NCBI RefSeq assembly: GCF_001612785.1
Contig: NZ_BDBC01000043.1
Location: 23,392-87,391, forward strand
Direction of reading: 5' to 3'
DNA length: 64,000 nt
Origin: Nocardia beijingensis NBRC 16342
GTDB taxonomy: Bacteria; Actinomycetota; Actinomycetes; Mycobacteriales; Mycobacteriaceae
A program made the position numbers and the translations under genes. Every line of letters starts with the position of its first letter. Position 1 is the first letter of the stretch. Below are positions 33,328 to 42,364 of the stretch, piece after piece. Under the pieces are notes generated by a model. The model saw only the letters and a program-made list of their open reading frames with translations. It was not told the DNA's origin and searched no databases.

Positions 33328-35138
33328 CGCGGCCGCAGGATTTCGACGTCAACGGTCTGCGCATCGAACTGGCCACCCGCCGCATGCGCGGGCCGCTGGT
33401 CGCGGGCGGCAGGCCACGGCGCTGGCTGAGCCGGGTGGCGGGATTGCCCGCGACGGTGCTGACAGTGGCGCTGCTGGTGCTGCCGGCCGGATGGACCGTC
33501 GTGATCGCCGCCAGGGCCAGCCCGCCGGCGGTGCTCGGCTGCGCGCTCGCCGCGACCGGTGCGCTGCTGCCAGCGGTCCTGCGCAGGCGGCTGGGCGTGC
33601 CGTGGATCCGGCTCCTGGTGTGGCCTGCGTCGATCGGCGCCACGGTCGCCGGGTTGTCGCTGCTGGGCGGCACGATGACCGCCGACGGGCGCGGCGCGTA
33701 CCTGCGCACGCTGCTGTGGGTGGCGTTCGGGATCGGGCTGCTGCTGGTGGCCCTGGCGATCGCCTGGTGGGGGCGGGCGGCGCGCTGGCTGTGGCTGCCG
33801 CTGATCGTGCCGTTCGGCGTGTCGGCGTTCGTGTCCGGGGTGGCGTTCCGGGTGATCTTCGGCAACGGCGCGCGATGGCTGGACATCGAGGACGTCGGGC
33901 TCTACCGGTGGTGGCTGGCGGCGATGCTGGGCTCGGCGTTCCTGTGGACCTGGCTGGGTTTCCTCACCGCGCTGTTCCGCGCGGGAATCCATGCGATCGA
34001 AGCCGATCCGGCGCGCGCCGGGTACCTGTACCACGACGACGGCAGGCCGCTGGCGATCCGGCTGTACGAGTTGCTGCGGCCGGTGCTGCTGATCGCCGGA
34101 CTGGCCGTCGGCGTCGCGGCGGCGCGGGTGTTCGATGTGGTGCTGATCGGGGTGCCGGGCGCACTCGAGTACCAGGTCGACAGCGCGACCGTGCACTGGT
34201 GGCGGCTGGCTGGCGACGCCGAACCCGGCGTCGCGGCGGCCTACGCGCTGCCGCTGGCGGTGCTGGTGGGCGCGGTGGCCTGGCTGCTGCAAGTCGACGT
34301 ACGCCGCCATCGTGCGAGTTGGTCGGCGGTGCGGGTGTACTCGGTGGCGGGACGGCGGCGCATCGGTCCGGTGCTGGCGGCGGGCATCGTGCTGGTCTCG
34401 GTGCTGGTGCTGTACCCGATCGGCGTGCTCGCCTACACCGGATTGCGCGGGCACGACGGCTTCGGCTTCTCGGCGGTCGCGCTGGTGTGGGGCGACGACG
34501 GATTGTGGCGTTCGCTGCAGACCACGGCCTGGGTCGCGGGGATCGTCACGGTGGTCGTGGTGACCGCCGCCGCGCCGGTGGCCTATCGGCTGGCCGCGTT
34601 GCGGCCCAACGGCACCGCCGCCCGGCTGGGCGTCGTCACGCTGGTGGTGCTCGCGGTGATCCCGGCGCAGACCTACCTCGGGCCGATCGACGATCTCATC
34701 GACACCTACGAACTGTCGGGAACCCGGATTCCCCTGATCCTCGTGCACGCCGCCGCCGGACTGCCGATCGCCATCCTCGTGCTGCGCGGCGCGATGCTCG
34801 CCCCGCCGGGCAGCGCCGCCGCGGACGCTCTGCACGGTCTGGCCAGTCCGGGCACCATCGCCCAGCGCGTGCTGGCTTCCTCCGGGCCCGCGCTGGGGGC
34901 GGTGGCGGTGCTCGAATTCGTCCAGGTGTGGAACGACTTCTTCCTCGGCCTTGTGGTCAGCGGAGCGGGAGCGAGCCCCTGGTCGCTGCTGCTATGGGGC
35001 GAGGCAAGGCAATTCGGCGAGAACAGCGCCCAATTGGCCGCGGGATCGCTGCTGTCGGCGGTGTTGCCGGTGGCGCTGCTGCTGGTGACCTGGCGGCGTT
35101 GGGTGGTGCCGGGTCTGACCGGCGGAGTACTGCGATGA
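33324..35138 (+). CDS. Fused double ABC permease (MalF-MalG-like in one chain)
   Basis: A 604-residue membrane protein that looks like two permeases joined. The first half (to about residue 330) has several helices and a degenerate EAA-like loop at AIEADPARAGYLYHDDGRPL. The second half (from about residue 350, RRIGPVLAAGIVLVSVLVLYPIG) carries LQTTAWVAGIVTVVVVTAAAP and a late loop with ADALHGLASPGTIAQRVLASSGPAL, where an EAA motif is expected. Sugar importers normally use two separate genes. It overlaps the binding-protein gene by 4 bp. No ATPase gene is in this operon, so a shared MsiK-type ATPase encoded elsewhere would be required. Confidence 0.78.
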   Translation: MTRPQDFDVNGLRIELATRRMRGPLVAGGRPRRWLSRVAGLPATVLTVALLVLPAGWTVVIAARASPPAVLGCALAATGALLPAVLRRRLGVPWIRLLVWPASIGATVAGLSLLGGTMTADGRGAYLRTLLWVAFGIGLLLVALAIAWWGRAARWLWLPLIVPFGVSAFVSGVAFRVIFGNGARWLDIEDVGLYRWWLAAMLGSAFLWTWLGFLTALFRAGIHAIEADPARAGYLYHDDGRPLAIRLYELLRPVLLIAGLAVGVAAARVFDVVLIGVPGALEYQVDSATVHWWRLAGDAEPGVAAAYALPLAVLVGAVAWLLQVDVRRHRASWSAVRVYSVAGRRRIGPVLAAGIVLVSVLVLYPIGVLAYTGLRGHDGFGFSAVALVWGDDGLWRSLQTTAWVAGIVTVVVVTAAAPVAYRLAALRPNGTAARLGVVTLVVLAVIPAQTYLGPIDDLIDTYELSGTRIPLILVHAAAGLPIAILVLRGAMLAPPGSAAADALHGLASPGTIAQRVLASSGPALGAVAVLEFVQVWNDFFLGLVVSGAGASPWSLLLWGEARQFGENSAQLAAGSLLSAVLPVALLLVTWRRWVVPGLTGGVLR

Positions 35139-35169
35139 CCCGGGCCGGGGGCAGTGCGGGAGGAATCGG

Positions 35170-36873
35170 GTGAGCACATCGACCGACCACACCGAACCGG
35201 TGGGGCAGACCGCCACACCCAGGTCCTCGATCTGGATCGGGTTCCTGGGCACCGCGTCCCTGGTCGCCTACACGGTGCTGTTCGAGTTGGTGCGCACCCT
35301 GGTGGTGAATTCGTTCGGCGAGAACGCCGTCGTGCAGTTCTTCAACGGGCCGCTGCGCTGGTTGTCGGTGCTGTTCATCGCCGCTGCGGCGACCTACGCG
35401 CTGTACCGGTTCGCGCGCGGCTATCGCACCAAGGTGCGCACCGCCCGCGAGATGGACCTCATCGCCGGGCTCATCGAGCCGGGCCCCGCGCTCGCCGACC
35501 GCGCACAGCGCCGAGCCGCGCCGCCGCCGCGGCCGGTCGCGGCGCTGGACGGGCATCTGATCGCCGCGGTGCTGCGCGACCTGCCGGTGCACGACTACGA
35601 AACCGTCGCGCTGCTGGCGGTGCTCAACGCCATCCGGGACACGCCGGGGCGGTTGCCGCTGGCGCGGGAACCCTCGGCGCGCACCGCGGCGAAGCTGCTG
35701 GAAGGTCTGCTGCGCCGAGGGGTTCTCGCCGAGGACGGCGCGCAACGGTGGTGTGTGCGACAGGTCCCCAGGCTGCCGGATCGAGCGACGGTGATCACCG
35801 GACCGCAGTGGGCGGCGGCGCTCACCGCGCTGCTGCGCCATTACGCCGACCGTGCGCGTCGCTGGGCCATCGCGCTGGAGTCGCGGCGCTTCGCCGTGGG
35901 CGCTCGCCGGTGGTTCGAAAGCGAGGAACCGTACCTGCGCGCCCTGGTGGCAGCGTGCGCGGACCCCGGCGCGGATTTCCCCCCGGCGGCGGTCGCCTAC
36001 CTGATTCGCCTCGGCAACGCCCTGGACGTGTGGTACGCGCGTATCGGCTTGGGGGAGAACGAGCGCGGGGTGGCCGACGATCTGCGCTCCCTTCCGGCGA
36101 TCGACGAGTTGAACCGGGATCTGGTGCTGCTGCGAGCAGGGCGGCTGACCGAGCGGCCACGCGGCTACCGGCCACGACGGTTGTCGAGGAGTCTGGCCGC
36201 CCGTTGGGAGCATCAGGAGGCGCTGCGGCGGCTCGCCGCCGCGTCGCCGCCGCTGGCGGAGGTGGCCGACCAGCTGGAAACCGCGTGGTGGCTGCTGCCG
36301 CGCGACGACGTCGCCGGTGAGGTGTGCGCCCTGATCAATCTCGCCGTCGTGCACATCAGGCAAGGGCGCCTCGACGCCGCACAGGACCGTCTCGAACTCG
36401 CCGAATCCCTCACCCGCACCGGCCTCGATCCCGACGGACGCGCGCAGACCCACGAGACCATGGGCACGATGTGGTGGGCCCGCGGCGAACCCCGCCGAGC
36501 CCTGCGCTGCTGGCAACTCGCCCTGACCGCCTACCGCGCGCTCGACGACGACCTCGGCGTCGGCCGCTGCCTGCAACACCTCGGCTCCGCGGTCGTCGCC
36601 GATCCCGGCCACGCCACGCTGCTGCTGCCCACCGACCCGCCCCTCACCCGGGCCGAAGCTCTCCGCCAAGCCACCGGATGGCTCGCCGAAGCCCGGCGCA
36701 GGCATCCGGCAGCCCGCCACGCCGAACACTACGCGGCGCGAGCACGTTCGGACCTGCGCGCCGACCGCGGCCTGCGGGATCTCCTGTCCCGCCGCCGCAC
36801 CCCGCTGCCCCGGATCGATCAGTGGCCGGCGTCCGTCGAAGACCACGCCCACCGCACGCAACCCGCCCTCTGA
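35170..36873 (+). CDS. Membrane-anchored TPR-like protein linked to the sugar importer
   Basis: A 567-residue protein with two N-terminal transmembrane helices (about residues 23-45 and 62-82), a predicted winged-helix-like middle (DGHLIAAVLRDLPVHDYETV, then LEGLLRRGVLAEDG), and a C-terminal helical-repeat region of TPR type (about 385-470: EVCALINLAVVHIRQGRLDA, THETMGTMWWARGEPRRALR and ALDDDLGVGRCLQHLGS). GTG 35170 has GGAGG upstream and lies 31 bp after the permease gene, so it belongs to the operon. It may sense or scaffold the transporter. No known family was recognised. Confidence 0.6.
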   Translation: MSTSTDHTEPVGQTATPRSSIWIGFLGTASLVAYTVLFELVRTLVVNSFGENAVVQFFNGPLRWLSVLFIAAAATYALYRFARGYRTKVRTAREMDLIAGLIEPGPALADRAQRRAAPPPRPVAALDGHLIAAVLRDLPVHDYETVALLAVLNAIRDTPGRLPLAREPSARTAAKLLEGLLRRGVLAEDGAQRWCVRQVPRLPDRATVITGPQWAAALTALLRHYADRARRWAIALESRRFAVGARRWFESEEPYLRALVAACADPGADFPPAAVAYLIRLGNALDVWYARIGLGENERGVADDLRSLPAIDELNRDLVLLRAGRLTERPRGYRPRRLSRSLAARWEHQEALRRLAAASPPLAEVADQLETAWWLLPRDDVAGEVCALINLAVVHIRQGRLDAAQDRLELAESLTRTGLDPDGRAQTHETMGTMWWARGEPRRALRCWQLALTAYRALDDDLGVGRCLQHLGSAVVADPGHATLLLPTDPPLTRAEALRQATGWLAEARRRHPAARHAEHYAARARSDLRADRGLRDLLSRRRTPLPRIDQWPASVEDHAHRTQPAL

Positions 36874-36945
36874 TACCCGAGTGCGTGGACCAGATGCGAG
36901 TTGGCCTCGGCGCGAGAATTTTCCGGTGAGGCGAGGTGCGCGCGG

Positions 36946-37518
36946 ATGACCGTGCGATCCACCCTCGTTCTCCTTCGTCATGCCGAGCCCTTCATTCCAC
37001 GCGCGGGCGGGCCGGGTGACTACGAGCGGTCCCTGACCGCGGTGGGCGCACGGCAGGCTGAGCAGCTGGTCACCGAACTGACAGCCGTGCAGCCTGTCGC
37101 GATCTTCTCCAGCCCCTTCCTGCGCGCCGTACAAACAGTGCAACCGCTCGCACGCCACACCGGCCTGCGCATCGAAACCCACCACGACCTGCGCGAGTGG
37201 GACTCCGGGATCGGCCCGACACCCGACTATGCGCGCTACTACCGCGAGAGCTGGGCCGAACCCTCGCTCGCCAGGCCCGGCGGCGAAAGTCTGCGGCAGC
37301 TGTCCGACCGAGCCGCGGCGATCCTGACGACGCTGGCGCATCGGCACCGCGGCCGGACCGTCGTCGTCGGCAGCCACGGGACGTTCCTCTCCCGGGCGCT
37401 GGTCGCGTTCGGTCGCGGCGAGGTCGACTGGGCGTTCAGCCAGGCGATGCCGATGCCCGCGGTCTACCGGCTGGATTTCGAGCAAGACCACGTCCAGGCG
37501 GCGGGTCCCGGTTTGTGA
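36946..37518 (+). CDS. Histidine phosphatase (phosphoglycerate mutase-like)
   Basis: A 190-residue member of the histidine phosphatase superfamily. The catalytic RHA is in LVLLRHAEPF (about residues 8-17), a second catalytic cluster is SSPFLRAVQTV (about 63-73) and the late His is in VVVGSHGTFLSRAL (about 143-156). Size suits broad-specificity phosphatases such as CobC/GpmB rather than glycolytic mutase. ATG 36946 places RHA at the expected distance from the N-terminus. Substrate unknown. Confidence 0.85.
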   Translation: MTVRSTLVLLRHAEPFIPRAGGPGDYERSLTAVGARQAEQLVTELTAVQPVAIFSSPFLRAVQTVQPLARHTGLRIETHHDLREWDSGIGPTPDYARYYRESWAEPSLARPGGESLRQLSDRAAAILTTLAHRHRGRTVVVGSHGTFLSRALVAFGRGEVDWAFSQAMPMPAVYRLDFEQDHVQAAGPGL

Positions 37519-37684
37519 ACGTGGTGATCGAGGTGGGAGCACTTCGAGTGGCGGATGGGCTGGGTCACCGGCCCGATGATCGGCTCATCCGTAATGCGAT
37601 TGATCTCGGCGTGAAGTCTGCTCCACCATCCGGTGCGGAACGGCACCTGCTGAGCCCGGCCCCGACGCACCGCCGTATCCGATC

Positions 37685-38647
37685 CTACAAAGGGATTTTC
37701 GCGTCATGCGGGGACTTGTCGGGGCGCAGGCCGCGCCAGCTGGGGTGGCGCAGACCCTCGGAGGTGACCTCCCGATACTCGATGTCGCCGACGAGGACCG
37801 GCTCCACCCAGTGGGCGGATGCCGCGACCGCGCGCGGCGGGGGAACGTCGAAGGGCGTATCAGGACGGGACAGTTCATTGAGGCGAACCTGCAGCGAACG
37901 ACGGTCGTGCAGGGTCCATCCGGTGCCGACATTGCCCACATGCACCAGCTGGTCCTCGGCGTCGTACGCGCCCAGCGCCAGCGAACCGAAGGTCGCCGAG
38001 AAACGGCCCGTACCGGGCAACCAGCCCGCGACGACGACCTCGGTCGTCTTGCGCAGCGGCGTCTTGATCCACAACGGCGAGCGGCGCCCAGGGTAGTAGG
38101 CCGAATCGAGCCGCTTGGCCACGATGCCCTCCAGACCGTGTTCTCCGGCGATGCGCAGCAGCGTGTCGGCATCGATGTCCCGATAGAACGGTGGCGTGCG
38201 GACGAGCGGCCTGTCCAGCGCCAGTTCCGCCAAACGTTCACGGCGCTCGGTGTAGGGCAGATGCATGATCGATGCGCCGCCGACCACCAGCAGATCGAAC
38301 GCAAAGTACTGCGCCGGGAATCCGCGCAGCAGGTCCGCGCTCGGCGCGACCACATGCATCCGCCGCTGCAGGCGACCGAACGACGGCGCCCCCGTCTTCG
38401 GGTCGGGTGCCACGATCTCCCCGTCCAGAACCAGCTCACCACCATCGCCCAGTTCCGCCAGAACCGCCGTGAGCTCCGGAAACGAGCCGCTGAGATCCCG
38501 ATTGTTGCGACTGTAGAACCGGCATTCCCCCGCCCGGCACAGCGCGACGGCGCGGATGCCGTCCCACTTCATCTCCAACGCCCACCGGCCATGCTCCCGC
38601 GGTGGCCGTCCGGAGACGGCCAGCATCGGCGCCGGCACTGACAGCAC
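37685..38647 (-). CDS. ligC: ATP-dependent DNA ligase, LigC-like
   Basis: A 320-residue ATP-dependent ligase consisting of an adenylation and an OB domain. The nucleotidyl-lysine motif is EMKWDGIRA (Lys about residue 32), then ELVLDGEIVAPDP (motif III/IIIa region), EGIVAKRLDSAYYPG (motif IV) and LWIKTPLRKTTEVVVAG (motif V). This matches mycobacterial LigC, a back-up ligase in repair rather than replication, lacking the Pol and nuclease domains of LigD. GTG 38647 is supported by TATGCT 6 nt upstream (complement of 38654-38659, leaderless). It converges with the histidine phosphatase gene. Confidence 0.87.
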   Translation of the reverse strand: MLSVPAPMLAVSGRPPREHGRWALEMKWDGIRAVALCRAGECRFYSRNNRDLSGSFPELTAVLAELGDGGELVLDGEIVAPDPKTGAPSFGRLQRRMHVVAPSADLLRGFPAQYFAFDLLVVGGASIMHLPYTERRERLAELALDRPLVRTPPFYRDIDADTLLRIAGEHGLEGIVAKRLDSAYYPGRRSPLWIKTPLRKTTEVVVAGWLPGTGRFSATFGSLALGAYDAEDQLVHVGNVGTGWTLHDRRSLQVRLNELSRPDTPFDVPPPRAVAASAHWVEPVLVGDIEYREVTSEGLRHPSWRGLRPDKSPHDAKIPL

Positions 38648-38948
38648 CCAGCCAGCATATCGCCAGCTTCTAACTGATTCGCAGTTCATCACGCGCGTGA
38701 GCAGGGAATATCGCCTCGATATGCGGAGGTCGGTCGCGTCGGAAGCTGTACCGGCAATTCTGTCGCACCACCCTGGCTGCATCCCGGCCCGCACCCGCGT
38801 CGTTGACCACCCACTGCGGCTCGGCTCAGCTGCGGCGTCGGGCGCCAGACCGCTACCGCGGGATGGCGCTCTGATCAGCAGACTGCCCACGAACTCGCCG
38901 TCGGCTGTGACAGAGTGCCCCTGTCTGCTCAATCTGACTCGGCGCGCC
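38648..38948. other. 301-bp intergenic region
   Basis: Holds the promoter of the ligase gene (-10 at 38654-38659) at one side. Nothing else is recognised; open frames across it look like chance. Confidence 0.45.
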
Positions 38949-40397
38949 CTACGGTGCCTGGAAGCCGCCGATCTTCTGCTCGAGCAGTTCGGCCAGCCGC
39001 AGCGGGGTGCGGTCCTCGAACATCGGACCGATGAGCTGCACTCCCACCGGCAGGCCCTCGGGTGAGCGGCCCGCCGGTATGGCGGTGGCGGGCAGGCCGG
39101 GCATGGTCGCCAGACCGGCCCAGACCAGCTGGTCGAAGTACGGGTACTCGACCCCGTCGATGTCGATTCGGCGTCCCAGCAGATCAGGGTTGTGGTCGTG
39201 CGGGAACGCGGGAGTCGGCGTGATCGGGCACACCACGGCATCGAACTCGGCGAACAGGTGCCGCCAGCCGTGGCGGTGCAATTCGCGACGGTTGTTCGCC
39301 ACCAGGCGGTCACGGTGGCTGAACACCATCGCGCGCCACCGGGTCGCGTCCAGACTGTGGTCGTCCGCGCTCAGTTGGGCTGCGCGGCTGCGCAGTTGCT
39401 CGTACTCGTCGACGGGGAAGTACGCGACGGTGCCCGAAAACAGCAACTGCATGTAGAGCGTCGCGGCTTCGGTCATATCGGGCAGCAGCGGACTGTGCCG
39501 TTCGACGCGGGCGCCGCCGTCGGCGAGCGCATCGGCCACCCGGTTCACCCCCGCCCGCACAGCGGACCCGGTCGCAATGAGTGGATGCTCGTCGAGGACC
39601 AGGACTCGGAAGTCGCGCAGCCGTTCGTGGCGGGCGGGCGGCAGCGCCAGATCGAACGCCACGCCGAGGGTCAGGGGGTCCGGACCGGCCATGACGTCGA
39701 GCAGCAGCGTGAGGTCGCGGGCGGTGCGCGCCATCGGACCGACGACGGCCATGTCGAGGTCGACCGGCAATGCCGGCGTGGACGGAGGGACCATCCCCCG
39801 GGGTGCGGCCAGCCCGAGTGTCGGTTTGTGCGCGTAGACACCGCAGAAATGTGCGGGGGTGCGCAGCGAACCAGCCAGATCCGAGCCGATGGACAGCGCG
39901 CCGAATCCGGACGCCAGGGCCGCCGCCGATCCGCCCGAGGAACCACCGGACGTGCGACGGTGATCCCAGGGATTGTTGGTGGTGCCGTAGATCTCGTTGA
40001 AGCTCTGGATATCTTGCAGCCCGAGCGGCACATTGGTCTTGCCCAGCACAACGGCGCCTGCGGCCTCGAGCCGCGACACCTGTAGCGCGTCCTCGGCCGG
40101 CACATAATTCGCGTATTGCGGCATGCCCCAGGTCGTGGGCAGCCCGGCGATGTTGTAGCACTCTTTGACCGTCACCGGTATGCCGAGCAGCGGGCGGTCC
40201 GCACCGCGGGCGCGAGCCTGGTCGGCACGGTGTGCGGCAGCCCGCGCACGGTCGAAGGTCCGCACACAGATGGCGTTGATCGACTCGTCGTCCCGCTCGA
40301 TCCGGGCGATCGCTTCGGCGGTCAATTCCACCGAGGTCACGTCACCAGCACGCAATGCGGCCGCGAGTTCTTCGGCCGACCGAGAATTCCATTCCAT
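38949..40397 (-). CDS. Amidase (amidase-signature family)
   Basis: A 482-residue amidase-signature hydrolase. The catalytic triad is in place: Lys in IPVTVKECYN (about residue 78), cis-Ser in the Gly/Ser-rich TSGGSSGGSAAALASG (about 149-164), and the nucleophile Ser in GSDLAGSLRTPA (about 172-183). The WGMPQYANYVPAEDALQVSRLEAAGA region is family-typical. Such enzymes hydrolyse amides broadly; no GatB partner is present, so it is not the tRNA amidotransferase. ATG 40397 has TACCGT 7 nt upstream (complement of 40405-40410), suggesting a leaderless transcript. Confidence 0.9.
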   Translation of the reverse strand: MEWNSRSAEELAAALRAGDVTSVELTAEAIARIERDDESINAICVRTFDRARAAAHRADQARARGADRPLLGIPVTVKECYNIAGLPTTWGMPQYANYVPAEDALQVSRLEAAGAVVLGKTNVPLGLQDIQSFNEIYGTTNNPWDHRRTSGGSSGGSAAALASGFGALSIGSDLAGSLRTPAHFCGVYAHKPTLGLAAPRGMVPPSTPALPVDLDMAVVGPMARTARDLTLLLDVMAGPDPLTLGVAFDLALPPARHERLRDFRVLVLDEHPLIATGSAVRAGVNRVADALADGGARVERHSPLLPDMTEAATLYMQLLFSGTVAYFPVDEYEQLRSRAAQLSADDHSLDATRWRAMVFSHRDRLVANNRRELHRHGWRHLFAEFDAVVCPITPTPAFPHDHNPDLLGRRIDIDGVEYPYFDQLVWAGLATMPGLPATAIPAGRSPEGLPVGVQLIGPMFEDRTPLRLAELLEQKIGGFQAP

Positions 40398-40843
40398 GAA
40401 TTCGACGGTATCGGCCCGCCGGAGCGGACATAAAATACCTTTTCGCGCAACGGGAAAGTCGAGGGGGTGACCATTCGGTGCAGATCAACGCACTCGTTGT
40501 GTCATATCGCAGGTCACGACGGCGGCCGAGCCTGCTCTATCGGCGCAAGCCATGAAATGCTGTTTCGCACAACGGGAGAGATGTCACAATGGCTGCCGCG
40601 TTTCCGGCCGCAGGTTTCTCGACCAGCCGCTGGTCACGGCGATGCGCGACGAGAACTGGTCAATTGGCGGTATCGCATCCAGACGTTGTTCGTCGTTCGA
40701 CGGGCGCCGAAATTGGTGGTGGTCGTGCTCGCGGAGCGATGGTTCTCCTCCAACAAGGGCGGCAATTTCTCTCGGCCTGCCTCGCAGCGTTCATCGCGAG
40801 AATGTGCGTGTTGCATTCGATGCGATTCACCCTGGTGGCCGAA
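40398..40843. other. 446-bp region between amidase and recombinase, no supported gene
   Basis: Several short open frames, none with a domain or start signals. A short near-repeat (CGCGCAACGGGAAAG at about 40443 and CGCACAACGGGAGAG at about 40564) is the only pattern seen. Possibly decayed sequence at the edge of the accessory region. Confidence 0.4.
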
Positions 40844-42049
40844 CTACAGTCCGAGCTTGGTGACCGCGTTGTCTTCCAGCGGGTTGGCGGTGCGGATGTA
40901 GCCGTGGACGGTGCGCGGGTTGCTCCAGCGGCCCTGACGCATGATCTCGCGGTCGCTGGCGCCGCCGAGCGCGGCCTGGGTGGCGAATCCGGCGCGGAGC
41001 GAATGACCGGAGAACAGGCCGGGGTCGAGCCCGGCGCGCGCGGCATAACGCTTGACCAGCTCGGCGACCGCCCGCCCGGACATGGCGCGGTCACCGATCC
41101 CGCCGTGCCGATTGACCGTAGGGAACAGAGGCAGGTCCGCGTCGGTGAGCGTGGTGCCGGTGAAGCCGTGGCAACGGTGGATGTCGCCCGATTTCGCGGG
41201 AAGCTCGGCGAGCCAGGCTCGGACACCGGGAGTTCCAGCCTCGGCATGGATTTCCCGTAGGCGTAGCCAGTCGGCGAAGGCGCAGACCGGGCAGGTCGCG
41301 GGGCGGCGGCCACGGGGGAGAGCCACGCGCTGTTCGGCCGCGCCGGTGGGGTCGGTCTTCGTCACGGGCAGCAGGATCAACAGGATCGGTTCGCCGGTCG
41401 TGTGGTCGACGCCGACCTCGACGTCCCCGATGCGCAGACCGGCGAGTTCGCTGCGGCGCAGGGCGCCTGCGAAACCGATGAGCAGCGCCAGCGCGTCCCG
41501 GCGGCGGGCGGGTTCGGTCGGCCAGCCCGGTGCCGGCAACTCGCCCAGCAGTTGATCGAGGGTGTGCAGCAGGACAGGGCGTTTGCGTCTGGGTTGCGCC
41601 CGGCGGGTGCGGCGGATGCCGCGCAATGTCAGGCGCACGACATCGGAGCGAGTCGGCGACGGTAGGCCGTTGGCCGCGTGCACCGCGGCGATGGCGGCCG
41701 ACTTGCGTTCCAAGGTCGCCGGGCTGAACGCCCATTCGCCGCCGTCGCGGCGCGCGTCGGCGGCCGCGGCGAGATAGACGGCGACATCCAGTGCGTCGGC
41801 GGGCAACGCCTGACGGCCTTCGGTGGCACACCACGCCGACCACGCCACCCAATCGGCCCGATAGGCGCGCAGAGTGTTCGCCGACTGCGACGCTTCGAGA
41901 TACCGGCGCAGCGACCCGGCTTGGTCGTCGTCGAAACGGTCACGCACCAATCGCAGCGCCGCAGCGTCGACCAGCACGCTGCGCACCCCGCGACGCAACT
42001 CGGTGCGCACCGCCTCCGGAACCGCCACCACGCCGGATCGATCGTCCAT
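40844..42049 (-). CDS. Tyrosine recombinase/integrase
   Basis: A 401-residue site-specific recombinase. The N-terminal core-binding domain has SANTLRAYRADWVAWSAWCA (about residues 55-74). Catalytic residues: Arg in GFAGALRRSELAGL (about 200), the HxxR set in SGHSLRAGFATQAA (about 350), and the Tyr nucleophile in TVHGYIR near the C-terminus. A CPVCAFADWLRLR insert (about 258-270) has a CxxC pair, as in recombinases of actinobacterial mobile elements. ATG 42049 has GGGAG upstream. It sits just left of the transposon's left end; a CGTCAC-A-GTGACG palindrome lies at 42213-42225 in its upstream region. Probable partner site: the palindrome at 52796-52830 across the transposon. Confidence 0.87.
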   Translation of the reverse strand: MDDRSGVVAVPEAVRTELRRGVRSVLVDAAALRLVRDRFDDDQAGSLRRYLEASQSANTLRAYRADWVAWSAWCATEGRQALPADALDVAVYLAAAADARRDGGEWAFSPATLERKSAAIAAVHAANGLPSPTRSDVVRLTLRGIRRTRRAQPRRKRPVLLHTLDQLLGELPAPGWPTEPARRRDALALLIGFAGALRRSELAGLRIGDVEVGVDHTTGEPILLILLPVTKTDPTGAAEQRVALPRGRRPATCPVCAFADWLRLREIHAEAGTPGVRAWLAELPAKSGDIHRCHGFTGTTLTDADLPLFPTVNRHGGIGDRAMSGRAVAELVKRYAARAGLDPGLFSGHSLRAGFATQAALGGASDREIMRQGRWSNPRTVHGYIRTANPLEDNAVTKLGL

Positions 42050-42271
42050 GACTCGAGCTCCCGCGTTTTCGGTGAAAGACCCGTCCGCGCCACGACCTCC
42101 GGCGCAGGAAGTCAGCCTACGGCACCGAGACAGCACCCTTGCAGGGTCTGCCGAGTCGCGAATCCGCCGACCGCCTGCCGTCCGAAGCGCTCTCGTACAT
42201 CGAATCATGATGCGTCACAGTGACGGTTGCGCAGGGGCATCGGGAGATGGGGCCAACCCGCAATTGTTGTG

Positions 42272-42316
42272 AGGCGACATGAGAATGTCAGTGGGTAGGC
42301 GACACCAGAATGTCAG
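42272..42316 (+). repeat. Left-end TnsB-binding-type repeats L1 and L2
   Basis: L1 AGGCGACATGAGAATGTCAG (42272-42291) and L2 AGGCGACACCAGAATGTCAG (42297-42316) differ at two positions and are spaced 25 bp. Within each, CGACA and TGTCG/TGTCA halves form an imperfect dyad. They sit just in front of the transposase frame that opens at 42365. Confidence 0.75.
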
Positions 42317-42364
42317 CGATTCCGGTCTTCCTACCGCTGGGTACGTGGTCTCCTCTTCCTGAGA

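Noticed and set aside
34957..37542. 861-codon minus-strand open frame opposite the TPR protein and phosphatase genes
   Set aside because: No recognisable motif and compositional features of an antisense shadow.
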